DNA of 64,000 nt from Monoplex corrugatus (Eukaryota > Mollusca > Gastropoda > Littorinimorpha > Ranellidae). The stretch is taken from assembly GCA_030674185.1 (NCBI GenBank), contig CM060312.1:61145078-61209077 (forward strand), read 5' to 3'. The notes under the pieces were generated by a model, which was given only the letters and a program-made list of their open reading frames with translations, was not told the DNA's origin and searched no databases. Each line of letters begins with the position of its first letter. Position 1 is the stretch's first letter. The position numbers were made by a program, and so were the translations under genes. Positions 23,520 to 33,802 of this stretch are shown in pieces.

Positions 23520-23615
23520 TTAACCCTTTGACTCCTTCAGTCTACCTCCCAGGTTCCATTAGCTGTCTGCAGCCAGCTGACTGAGAGGCATAAGGGAGTT
23601 AAAAAAAAAGGTTAA
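23520..23615. mobile_element. Small fold-back element (TTAACCCTTTGACTCC type)
   Basis: The left end TTAACCCTTTGACTCC and right end GGGAGTTAAAAAAAAAGGTTAA are imperfect inverted repeats. The central GCAGCCAGCTGACTG is partly palindromic. A related, longer hairpin is at 44475-44629. Confidence 0.55.
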
Positions 23616-23934
23616 TAGCATGGCAAAGGTACTTGTAATTTCATGGCAGTGGAATGAAAACACCATTTATGGTGTAATAATTTTTCACCTTTAATGTGCT
23701 GCTATGGCATCATGCACAAGATGCGCAAAGCCAGTCTTTCAAACCTGTCAGTGCAAATTCTTTTGTGTGCTGTCATTTCATAGTGCCTCCACCAGTCTGC
23801 CATCTGTATTTTCTGCAATTGTAGTAATACAAGATGGTGTAAGTTCGAAAAACATAACCAAGTTGGACAAATTGATCAAATTTCAATCGATCTTTCTTGA
23901 AATCCAAAACAAGTGCCACCTCCAGATTAGCAAG

Positions 23935-24110
23935 GAAACAGAAAAAAACACGAACATAGAATCAGAACCGTATTTAATACCAACCAGTTAAGACATGCGC
24001 AAATTTTCGGCCTTTGACAAGGGTAAATGTAAGATCACAAACGAACACACAACTACAAAAATAGGAGAAAAAGACCAAAACTTCCCAGCTGCTTCGTCCA
24101 GTGGGAGAAA
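23935..24110. mobile_element. Half copy of the long-TIR element
   Basis: GCGCAAATTTTCGGCCTTTGACAAGGGTAAATGTAAGATCACAAAC (split reading) matches the left half of the element at 521-935. The right arm is missing. Confidence 0.55.
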
Positions 24111-24330
24111 AAAAATTTAAATGAAATCATAATGTAATAATAATTGTGAGTAGTAGTAAGAACTGGGAACAGGGAAGGCAAAGATAATATCTAAGAAAGA
24201 GCAAGATGAATTTTGCAATTTGAAAAGTGGTCATGCCATATTAGTATTGTTTTATCCTGAAGATGGTCCAGGGCTAGTGTTCAGAGTTTTAGCATGGGAC
24301 AAGTAGTTGTTGGTGTCTCCTCCTACTCAC

Positions 24331-24493
24331 CATAATGTGATGTGAAGAGTTGTGATGCAGGGTGTGTCCGTCGTGTTGCCATTCTGCAGACATGTAGGCG
24401 TGATCCCCATATCCATTGGCTTGATACTGCAGGGTGGCATTCTCCCCAGAGTGCCGTTCACTTGAGATGCCAGTAATGTCACTTCGGGTGGAT
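24331..24493 (-). pseudogene. Ig-domain exon, N-terminal half (unit 1), frame broken
   Basis: Flanked by TTTTTAG and GTGAGT. The frame opens as (x)PPEVTLLASQVNGTL, then a missing base (CTGGGGAGAA where the other copy has CTGGGAGAGAA) shifts it. The downstream frame reads GENATLQYQANGYGDHAYMS and AEWQHDGHTLHHNSS. Layout (PPxVTL linker, LQ-Y in place of the first Ig cysteine, W of the C strand) is that of a variable or I-set Ig fold. It has 163 nt; 164 would give phase 1 to 0 and match the next exon. Single-base assembly error is an alternative. Confidence 0.7.
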
Positions 24494-24509
24494 CTAAAAA
24501 CCAATTTCA

Positions 24510-24517
24510 AATCGTAG

Positions 24518-24607
<90 letters not shown>
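24510..24607. repeat. (CT)n microsatellite
   Basis: About 95 bp of CT repeat just upstream (- strand) of the Ig exon. A shorter copy is at 61590-61640 in unit 3. Confidence 0.85.
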
Positions 24608-24609
<2 letters not shown>

Positions 24610-24611
<2 letters not shown>

Positions 24612-24985
24612 TCTCTTGACACATCACATGGTCAATGTATTTTAGTCTTCTCTTGTTGATGTCTGCTAGTAGTTTTCTGGTGGTATGAAGTTCTTCCAGG
24701 ACACTTTCATTAGTTCTTCTGTCTGTCCATTTGACACACAGTGATCTCCGATAAAACCACATCTCTGCTGCTTCAATTCTTCTGCAATCAGTTTTTCTCA
24801 GAGTCCAGGCTTCGCAGCCATAAATTAATACTGGCCAGATCAAACATCTAAATTTAAAAGTCTAATTTTCAGCCATTTGGTATGCCTCTGTCTTTCCAGA
24901 TGTTGTTGAATTGGACTATTTTTGCTTTGTCAGTCCAATTCTTATTTTGATGTCTTTGGAGCAGGTTCCAATAAAACGTTAGAAT
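24610..24985 (-). mobile_element. LINE-B C-terminal fragment
   Basis: The - strand encodes MIWPVLIYGCEAWTLRKTDC and then IEAAEMWFYRRSLCVKWTDR, the thumb/C-terminal region of an RTE-like RT. It matches 34043-34336. It is absent from the homologous unit 3 site. Confidence 0.7.
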
Positions 24986-25255
24986 ACAAAAAATGAATTA
25001 GTGAAAGATTTTCATCTTCTCAAACTTTTGTACCCAGCCACCCAGCCATCTACCCACTCACCTTCTCTCTCGCCATCCCAGCTCTTGCTCTCCCTTTTAG
25101 CGACTGCACATGCATTTTTGCTTGTTGGTTATTTATTTATGTTTTCTGGTTTTGATTTTTCGATGTATTTTCTATTTTTGATTTGTAGTTCTAATCAGAC
25201 ACATAGATCAGTAAACAGCAAGTTTGGAAAATGTTTTCAGCCAGTCACTTTTACC

Positions 25256-25332
25256 ATTAGAAAATAAGGTATCAATGTTTATCATTAGAAAATAAGGTAT
25301 CAATGTTTATCATTAGAAAAAAAAGTATCACT
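25256..25332. repeat. 26-bp tandem repeat, three copies
   Basis: TTAGAAAATAAGGTATCAAT occurs three times in succession with few differences. Confidence 0.75.
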
Positions 25333-25344
25333 GTTCTTGCCTGT

Positions 25345-25480
25345 TTCAGTTTCAGTTTCTCAAGATGACGTCTCCGCGCTCGAATTGAATTCCATATGCA
25401 CTAACGTCACAGGTGCCACGTGTATGGCACATGCCTTTAAGCCTGCAAATAAACCCATGAGCTGGCCAGGTCTTGAGTAG
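25345..25480 (-). mobile_element. SINE-1 3' part, inverted
   Basis: TTTCAGTTTCAGTTTCTCAA then GACGTCTCCGCGCTCGAATT; same family as 13762-13905. Confidence 0.7.
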
Positions 25481-25682
25481 TTGTTCTTGTCATTGTCTCT
25501 AAGAGGAGCTTCAATACTACCGATGCGTTTGGAACCAAGAGTTGATGGAATAAATAAATAAATGAATAATATATGAATAAATATATAAATAAAGAATAAC
25601 TATAGCCTTCAATGGCCTATAACGCAGAAGAATTGTTTCAGTGACAGAGATTGATACAAAGACAGACATAAAACCTGCACGG

Positions 25683-25850
25683 TAGGTAGGACCTCAAGAC
25701 CTTGCCAGCGTATAGGGATTATGTGCAGGCCTAAGGCTTATGCCTTGATCATTTGGGATCTTTGTCATCACATGGCATTAGTGGCGTCAATGTATATGGA
25801 ATTCATTCCGAGCTCTGAGACGCTACCTTGAGAAACTTCACTGATACAGC
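25683..25850 (+). mobile_element. SINE-1 3' part
   Basis: ACCTCAAGACCTTGCCAGCG to GGAATTCATTCCGAGCTCTG and ACCTTGAGAAACTTCACTG. The same copy is at 61932-62075, so it predates the duplication. Confidence 0.7.
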
Positions 25851-26204
25851 ACGATCTAACATACTACAATACGATACAATACAATACAAATACAATACAT
25901 TTTAGGCATCCCTTTCTTTTCAGATGCGTGTATGCACGCTTTTACGTCCACACTGTGCAGGCGGTATGACGCTGCACAAAGTACATATTTCGTTTGCGAT
26001 GAGCGTGCATATGGATGATTTCATGTTTCCATAAGCCGACCACTGACATGACTTACATGATCTTTACAGTGCATATGTAATGTTCGGCATGTGTATACAC
26101 ACGAAGGAGGTTTAGGCACGGGTGAGTATGTACAAATGTTGACCTGATAGATGGGAAAAAATCGCTCGCCCCCTTTTTCCACTAAGTGGAGGTGTCTCAC
26201 CTGT

Positions 26205-26650
26205 TCACCTGTCGGCGACATCATTCTTGATGGTAGCCACTGATGCATGCCCCGTCAGCTGTCTCCATCCCCTTCTGTCTACAATCTTTCTGTAGATTTT
26301 CTTTCGGCGACTTCGTCCCTTGACTATGTTCTCTACATAGGAAGTCGGTGGTCTTCCTTGTCGTCTCTTGCCTTCCATTTTGCCCTGGGCCACAGTCTTC
26401 ATTACATGGCAGCTCTGATGTCTCATAGCATGTCCAAAGTAGTTCACCGTCCTTTTCCTAACCAGGCCTAAAAGTTCAGGTTGTTTGTTCATTTCTACCA
26501 GAATGCTTTGGTTTGTTCGTCTTTCAGTCCAGCTTATTTTAGGAGTCTTCTGTAGAACCACATCTCTGCACTTTTGATCCTGTTTTCATCTGCAGCTTTA
26601 AGAAAGTCCATCCTTCACTTCCATATAACACAACGAGTGTTTAGGCAGGC
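26205..26650 (-). mobile_element. LINE C-terminal fragment (RTE-like)
   Basis: The - strand encodes LQKTPKISWTERRTNQSILV, then GKRRQGRPPTSYVENIVKG, the terminal region of an RTE-like protein. It is distinct from LINE-A and LINE-B in sequence, truncated and out of frame at its upstream end. Confidence 0.65.
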
Positions 26651-26749
26651 TGAATCCAGGATCTTCCAGTGTGAAGTCTGACGTCTATCCACTCGACTAT
26701 CTAGCCTGTCAGAAATATAATACAATAAAACACGTAGCACAAACAGAGC

Positions 26750-27125
26750 TGTACTAAGTCACATTAAGATTCTAAATCAATATGACTGCCAGCTTTCAGG
26801 CAAACAGGAACCAGAAACAACACGATGACGATAATAGAATGACAAGCGTATGTAATATAACAAAACAAAAAGTCGCAAATTTTCGGCTATCTGACCTTTG
26901 ACAAGTGTATATAAAAGACAACAAAGTACAAATATACAAACTTAATAATAGATGTCTTCTCTAACGTTTTGTTGAGGAGGAGAAAATGGCGGATCCGCTT
27001 CCCCGACCTTCAACGAGGTTTTGTGTATTTATTCTCTTGTGTATTTTGTATGTGTTTGACAAGGACCAGCAAGCCGAAAATTTGCACCTGTTCTGATTCT
27101 ATTTTTGTGTTTCTAGTTTCACATT
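26750..27125. mobile_element. Diverged copy of the long-TIR element in the Ig gene intron
   Basis: The left GTCGCAAATTTTCGGCTATC and right GCCGAAAATTTGCACCTGTT arms are inverted repeats. The orthologous copy is at 62530-63220, so the insertion predates the unit duplication. Confidence 0.6.
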
Positions 27126-27179
27126 AAGATGTTAATGCTATCACAATATTAGGATCGACGTAAATGAGTAAGAACTCAC

Positions 27180-27305
27180 AGACCACATAGACGCTGAGGC
27201 TATGTACGATTGCAAGGGGACTACCGCTATCAACAATACACAGGTATACGTGGTCATCTCCCTTGGTTACACAGGCCACCTTAAATGTTTGTTTACCAGT
27301 GAGAC
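27180..27305 (-). CDS. Ig-domain exon, C-terminal half (unit 1), open
   Basis: A 126-nt exon with acceptor CTTCCTGCAG and donor GTGAGT, phase 1 to 1, encodes GLTGKQTFKVACVTKGDDHV then YLCIVDSGSPLAIVHSLSVYVV. DDxxYLC is the F-strand signature of an Ig fold, followed by the G strand. Splicing to 24493 would give the linker VVYPPEVTL. The exon with the first half of this domain was not found. Function unknown: a membrane or secreted Ig-superfamily protein is likely. The gene lies opposite in strand to the GSTs and extends beyond what can be seen. Confidence 0.6.
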
Positions 27306-27439
27306 CTGCAGGAAGAAGAAAGCCCAATGAGTGAATTACTAAATTAATTAAATCGTGTATTTATTTATTTATTTATTTATTTATTCATTTATTTATTTGT
27401 TTATTCATTTTTCTCTGAATCAATCTGTTTGTGAATATT

Positions 27440-27960
27440 TTTATCTGTCTTCCCCTTCTGACTTCACTGAACGTTATCAATATATCCCACTGACCTCAAT
27501 GAACAATACTTTTTTATTATTATTATTATTGTTATGAGTCTTCCTCATTGACCAACATTTCCATCGAACTTCACTGACACCATCAAACAATATTTCATCA
27601 GTCTTCGTAATTGACCTAACTGACCAACAATTGTATCACTCTTTAATCCTCACTGACCAAAATTTTGTTAAACTCGCTTCTGCTCTAATTGACCATGTTT
27701 TCATTAAACTTCTTCACTGACCTCACTGACCAGCACAGTTAACAATCTTCCTCATGGACCTCGTTGGAAAACATTTTTTTATCGATTTTCTTCTTCGATC
27801 AACATGTTTATCAAACTTTCTCACTACTCTCACTGATCTTTTCTTTTTCAAACTTCATCACTACTGTCAAGACTTCAGTATCCCAATTTCAATGGTAAAT
27901 TCTGACATCTTTCTAACATTAGGCTTTCAAAATTTTCAACGTACAAACCAGCTTACAAAT
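27440..27960. repeat. Degenerate minisatellite of CACTGACCTCACTGACCAAC units
   Basis: About ten diverged units of 30-60 bp with the core TCACTGACCTCACTGACCA and a TTTTATCAAxCTTC link. The same array is at 63500-64000 in unit 3. Confidence 0.7.
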
Positions 27961-27999
27961 CTTTTAATTTCTTGTACATAAAAAAAAAGTCATCATCAT

Positions 28000-29300
28000 A
28001 AAATCATCATCATGTGCCATGCTGCGTGGCATCCGCGATCATGACCTTGCATACGAACCTCTTTTGTCGTTCCACCCTGCAAAACTAACATTCATTCTCT
28101 AATTCTTTTGCCTGATGCCGTTTTTGCCTGTAGCTTTCCTGCTATGATTAGTTACCCAATTTCTCTTGCTTCTTAAAATGGGATATGAATGCTGCTTATC
28201 TTTTCCTATTCTTCTTTGCTAATGTTCTTTTTGTGTTTGTTTCTTTCAAGACTGTCTCGTTTGTTTTCTTAGCCGTCCATGGAACTCTTAATATTCTTCT
28301 CAGAAACCACATTTCAAATGCTTCAATCTTGTTCTCACTTTGCTTGTTGATTGTCCAGGTTTTGTATTCGTATAAGTATTGTTCTATAGAACATTGAAGA
28401 ACTCCCTTCCTGATGTCTAGTGATAGGTATTTGTTGATAAGAACGCTTTTCGTTTTCTTGAATGCTGTCTTAGCTTGGCAAATTCTGATGGATATTTTCA
28501 ATGTGCATCTGTTGTCTGGTCAGATGACTGTTCCCAGATATTCAAACTGATCAACGTGTCTCAATGGTGTGCCGTTCGATTACATTTTACATGATGGGAT
28601 TTCTTGTTTGCTTTTTGTTTGTTTGTTTGTTGGTTGGTTGGGTTGTTTGTTTGTTTGTTTGTTTGTTTTTGTTGTTTTTTTGTTTTGTTTTTGTTTTGTT
28701 TTGTTTTTTTGCTAATTATCATGACTTCAGCCTTCTCAGTATTTAACCCTAGCCCTTCAGTTGTACTTTTTGTTTCTATTATATTCACAAGATTTTGTAG
28801 GGTTTTTCCCCCTTCGTTTTCTGCAGTTAGGACGGTGTTTTGTGTAAAACGAAGATTGTTCATCTTTTTTCCCCTATTTTCATCCCAAGGCATTCTTCTA
28901 TGTTTCTCATGATGGTTTCCCTGTAAAGTGAAAACAAATCTGGTGACAGAACATACCCATGTCTAACCCCTCTTTTGAAACTTTGAAAAGAGCTTACATC
29001 ATTTTCTAATCTCATTGCTGCTGCTTCTTCCAAATAACATTCCTTATTATTCTTACATCTTTTCCATCAATAGTGAGCTTTTCCAGTTAGTTGATCAATT
29101 CTTTGTTTCTTACCTGATCATAAGTTTTGTGTAACCAACAAAATATAAATATATGTATATACATAGAGAGAGAGATCCTCATTCAACACAACTGATCTTT
29201 CTATGTGAGTTCTTAGAAAGTATATGGCATTGATAATTCCTTTCTCGTCAACAAATCCACAGTCGTGACAGTAATTAATCCTGTAAGACAAGAGTCTTTA
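28000..29300 (-). mobile_element. LINE-A copy (- strand), 5' part of unit 2
   Basis: The 3' tail CATCATCATCATGTGCC is at about 28003. Coding remnants run from GTSKxTxLINKYLSLDIRKG and [20 protein letters not shown] (28196-28500) to the RT palm (28561-28893, [16 protein letters not shown]). Frames are broken. The same element and flank appear at 41090-42390, which extends the homology between units 2 and 3. Confidence 0.7.
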
Positions 29301-29579
29301 GCAAAGTTGGCTGATGCACAAAAATTCTGTTTAACTTCAATGCTCTCATATCAGTCTTGTTCCCTTTTCAATTCTTCTACATGTATTGTAACACATATTC
29401 CAGGTTGACTGTCAACTTCTGTCGCAGTTTCAATGGTTCCTCCATCCACATTGCTAATTTGTACATTCTCTTCTTCACGAGACTGACCATCTTTTTTTTT
29501 TTTTTTTTGACCCGAACTTTTTCTGAATCCCTGTTCTGAGAACAAAGACAGAACAGAAACAAAGAGGATGAATGTAAAG

Positions 29580-29790
29580 AGAGAGAGAGAGAAGACAGAG
29601 ATAGAGAGAGAAGAGAGAGAGGGAGATGCAAATACATAATGTCAAAAAGCATTTTCAGTTTGCGCCAAACATGTGAAGTGTGCTGGTGGAGATTCAGTTC
29701 AAATGATTTAATCATACAGGATAATTAAGGCCCTTTGGAAAAGGGATGCACATAAAAATAAAATCGCACATCAGATTAACATTGCTCCTG
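29580..29790. other. GA-rich tract and unassigned flank
   Basis: Short GA tracts (29578-29625) followed by sequence without recognisable coding. From about 29790 it aligns with 44370 onward. Confidence 0.45.
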
Positions 29791-30287
29791 TTGTAATATC
29801 ATTTCTAATTTCAAATCACAACAATAAATAATACAGTTTTCAATGAATGTTTTATATGCTGTTGACATTAACGACATATTTTCAACAAAGAAGGCCTTTT
29901 ATAGTAATGTAATGGAACTAATCACGTATGATAACGTTTGTCTCTAACTATCATGATGGACATATCTGAAATCCTAAATCTAAATGTTGTTATCAAACGT
30001 TCCACGTGCAGTGATCAGTAAAACAGAGGCACGATACAAATGGTTATATGATCTATAAAAATTGAAATCTGTTGTTCTCCTGACGTGATCATTTCGTATT
30101 TACCACATACAATCAATTGATTGTTCACAAAATATGCAAGTAAACGCATTCATATCGCCCAATACTTGATTCATCCACACTACGCTAAAACTAGGCCTTA
30201 TACGGACACAGTTTCATTCTTATATCAGTTACCTAGGTTTTCTTTCATGTGCCCCTGACATCTAATTCAAACAACATCATTAGGCTT

Positions 30288-30289
<2 letters not shown>

Positions 30290-30338
<49 letters not shown>

Positions 30339-31130
30339 AGAGAGAGTGAGTGTGAGTGAGAGAGAGAGAGAGATTTTCAAACAGTGATCACTCACAATAC
30401 AATAATGTTTGGTCTATTATCTATGTAGGACCTATGCCACTGCTGAAATCTAGATTACACAAAAGTAAGAGTAATAAATAAGAATAGAATAAAACACCTA
30501 AATCTAGATTACATAAAAGTAAGAGTAATGAATAAGAACAAAATAAAACACCTAAAAAGTGCATGGAGAGAGAGGGGAGAGAGAGGCGGAGGGAGAGACG
30601 GACAGACAGACAGACCAAGTAAAAAAGACTATCAGGCAAACTGAAACCAGTGAAAGCTGTCCTTTGTAACTTGATACATAATGGTAGATGTATAATCAGA
30701 TCAGGTCACGAGTGATGGAAAACAGGCAAATTATATACCCAGCTTGCATAATGCAACTCGTCCCCAGTACATCTTCTGTTATCTCCAGCTGCATTGTACT
30801 GTCATAGTCATCTTGATGCCCATTGCGCGCTCATCATCACGTAGGCCACGCTATCGGTGTTTTTTTCAGCAGCATACCATAGAAACAAACCATAAGAGTA
30901 TTTCGCTACACAGAAACTCATGGCACACGTTAGCTTCATTATGGATTCCGATTTGATCGGATTAAAATCTTTATACCTTGAAACAATGATGAGATGAGTC
31001 AAAATGTAGTTGCTTAGTAAATAAATGTATATTTATATAGTGACGGTTTGCTCCTATTGAACTATCATAAACCAAGAAGAAAGTTTCTTCTTAAGTCTTT
31101 CGTTTCCTGTTTCAATGTTGGGCATTTTCT
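30290..31130. repeat. Unit-5' repeat block (second copy, unit 2)
   Basis: Starts at a (GA)n tract (30290-30373) and aligns block by block with 3060-4275 and 45040-45820. An internal tandem pair of an AAATCTAGATTACA unit lies at about 30447 and 30501. Confidence 0.65.
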
Positions 31131-32088
31131 ATGTCTATTCATATTCCGCACTGACTACAGCACAGAAACAGCATTAGTAAGGGTCATCGGTTATCTCCTC
31201 ACTGCTTTTGACAATGAAAAACTTTCAATTTTATGTTTCGTTGACCTGTCAGCCGCTTTTGATACAACAGACCATGGCATATTTCTTCCTTGGCTTGGAT
31301 TATATGCAATCTGTAGCACTGTGCTTTCATGGTTTCTGTCTTACCTCATAATAATCAGTGTGATCTATTCTCCTCACACATCTCTAGGGCGTCACATCCG
31401 GCTCTATCCTCAGACCTGTACTGCTTATCGTCTATATTAAACCAGTATCTGATATCTTTGCCTCTCTTTCTCTGTCACATTAAAGCTTTGCAGATAATAT
31501 GTACTGTACTGTACTGTACTGTACTGTACTGTACTGTACTGTACTGTACTATACTATGCTGTACTGTAGTTTTGTTAAGCACTTCTTTATGACCATCACA
31601 TTTTTAACATTTATGAAGTGGCCCATCGAGAACTCAGGAAAAATTGTGCTTTTCACCTCTACCTTTCCACTAGTGCCACTGAATCACCTCTGTGTTCAGT
31701 TATATCTTGACTCAAATATTGCATTGCACTTTTGGCTAGTCTTCCAAACTGTTTTCTCCACAAGCTGCTAAGTTTCAAGTCCTCTCTTCTCAAATCACTG
31801 CATTGGCGTCCTGTTTAATATAGAATCAATTATAAACTCGCCTTATTATGGTTTGCATCTTAAGTATCGCTCTGATTTTTCTTATTTTTTCTGCCCAGCA
31901 CAGAAAGATTCACTCCGTAATTCCAGTATGTTTAGCATTCCATCTTCAGATCAAAACCTTTTGGCCTGCATAAAGTTGTCCACCAAAGTCCAATAGTATG
32001 GAATTAATTCTTGTCTTCATTAGGTTTTCAGCTACAATTACTTCTTCAAATCTGATCTAGGATTCATTTATTTCAAACGTAAATTGTA
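31130..32088 (+). mobile_element. LINE-D (L2/CR1-like) remnant
   Basis: 31048-31440 encodes DYSTETALVRVIGYLLTAFD and SILCFVDLSAAFDTTDHGIF. A (GTACT)n pentanucleotide array (31499-31550) lies inside. The element ends at AACGTAAATTGTATG (about 32088), followed at once by (GT)n-type repeats, exactly as the 4275-5458 copy is followed by (TA)n. Confidence 0.75.
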
Positions 32089-32122
32089 TGTATGTGTGTC
32101 TGTCTGTGTATGCACGTGTGTC

Positions 32123-32181
<59 letters not shown>

Positions 32182-32340
32182 GTTGTGTGTGTGTGTGTGT
32201 GTGTGTGCGGTGTATGTGAATGTATGTTTGTATGTGTATGCGTGTGTGCGTGTCCGTTATTGTGTGTGTTCGTCTGTATGCTGTGTGTATGCGCGCCCAT
32301 GTGCGTGCGGGTGAGTATGTATGTATGTTTAATGAGTGAG
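32088..32340. repeat. (GT)n microsatellite after LINE-D
   Basis: GT-rich from 32088, with the purest parts 32128-32180 and 32187-32209. Confidence 0.9.
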
Positions 32341-32426
32341 TGTCTGAATGTGTATGCTTATGCATTGTGGTTATGCATGTTCATCTGTGCTTGTTTTCCG
32401 ACAACAAGGATCATGATTGTTCTTCA

Positions 32427-32985
32427 ATTCATCATCATCAGGTGCCCTGCCGCATGGCGTTGGCGACCATGGACTTCCATCCATCTCTATCTCTCGTTGC
32501 CCCTAGCATCTCCCCCACCCTCCTCATCCCCAGCCTCTCTGCAAGTCCGTCCAGCATTCTCTCCCTGGATCTACCTGGTGCTCTCTTTCCCTCCAGCTTT
32601 CCCGCTGTGACCAGGTGCTCCAAATCCCCCTTCCTCATAAAATGGCCTATAAATGTTGCCTGTCTTTTCCTAATCTTCCTTATGGGTGATCTACTTGTGT
32701 CTGCCTCCATCAAGACTGTCTCGTTTGTTTTCTTTGCTGTCCATGGAACTCTCAACATTCTTCTTAGAAACCACATCTCGGCTGCCTCAATCTTGCTCTG
32801 GTTTTGCTTGCTGACTGTCCACGCCTCGCATCCGTACAATAGTATTGGTTCTATATAACATTCAAGGACTCTCTTTCTGATGTTAATTGATAGGCATTTG
32901 TTGGTATAGTCTATTGATAACCCTACATCACTCTGGCAAACAATACTCTCAGTGAACAGACGATCAGAAGTATATAACACGATAG
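32427..32985 (-). mobile_element. LINE-A C-terminal fragment
   Basis: A 180-residue - strand frame covers [40 protein letters not shown] and APGRSRERMLDGLAERL, ending at a CATCATCATC tail. It is one of the least decayed tails of the family here. Confidence 0.8.
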
Positions 32986-33175
32986 GAATGGATCAGAGGT
33001 ACAGTTTTCATGTCTCGAATCAGGTGTATCTTGCCCACTACTAAACGTCCATATGACGAATCTCATAATCAGACCAAACCCTTATGGGAGGAACCCATAA
33101 CAAGAAAAGAAACAGCAGAGGGCATCAGATGACTGAAAATAGATTGATGTCTAGGAGCATACAGATATATAGGAT
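32918..33175 (+). mobile_element. LINE RT-linker fragment
   Basis: Same fragment as 15325-15590 and 52065-52325: GAGGAACCCATAACAAGAAA then CAGAGGGCATCAGATGACTG. Confidence 0.55.
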
Positions 33176-33219
33176 ATATGTCGGGAAAAAGTCAATGAAA
33201 CGGTGTTCACAACGGCATT

Positions 33220-33490
33220 TTTGTCTATCTATCTAGCTATCTATCTGGCTATCTGACTGGCTATCTGCCTAGGTATTTAGCTATGTAACTATCAAACTGT
33301 CTAGCTGTCAATCTATCAATCTGTTTATCTATCTATCTATCTATCTACACATGTACACCTATGTATACATATATGCACATATACATATACCTATACATAT
33401 ATGTAACCGGTATGTATGTTATTAGATAGATAGATAGAGATAGATAGATAAACATAAGTGCATATACTGTATGTATATATAGGCATAATG

Positions 33491-33529
<39 letters not shown>

Positions 33530-33800
33530 ATACATATGTTTGTATGTATATATACATTCATACCTATATATACATATATGCACACATGTTTATCTCTCTA
33601 TCTGTCTGTCTATGTATCTGCCTATCTATTCATCATCTATATGTATGTATATACAGATGTATAGGTATATATATAAGTGCATATATCTATATATATCTAT
33701 ATAACTATATAAATATATATATACATATATGTATATATATACTATATATAATTATATAACATACAATTTAATAACATATATACATATTATATTATAATAT
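33220..33800. repeat. (CTAT)n/(GATA)n and (TA)n microsatellites
   Basis: Tetranucleotide arrays 33222-33350 and 33425-33450, then TATA/TACA-rich sequence to about 33800. Confidence 0.85.
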
Positions 33801-33802
33801 AT

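Noticed and set aside
24517..24606. Possible Arg/Glu-rich protein segment (RERERER) on the - strand, also near 46680, 49730 and 61600
   Set aside because: Pure (CT)n/(GA)n microsatellite; it differs in length between units.
29357..29539. Possible small membrane protein frame on the + strand
   Set aside because: The region is repeated at 42390-42570 as part of the LINE-A flank, with a T run producing the hydrophobic stretch.
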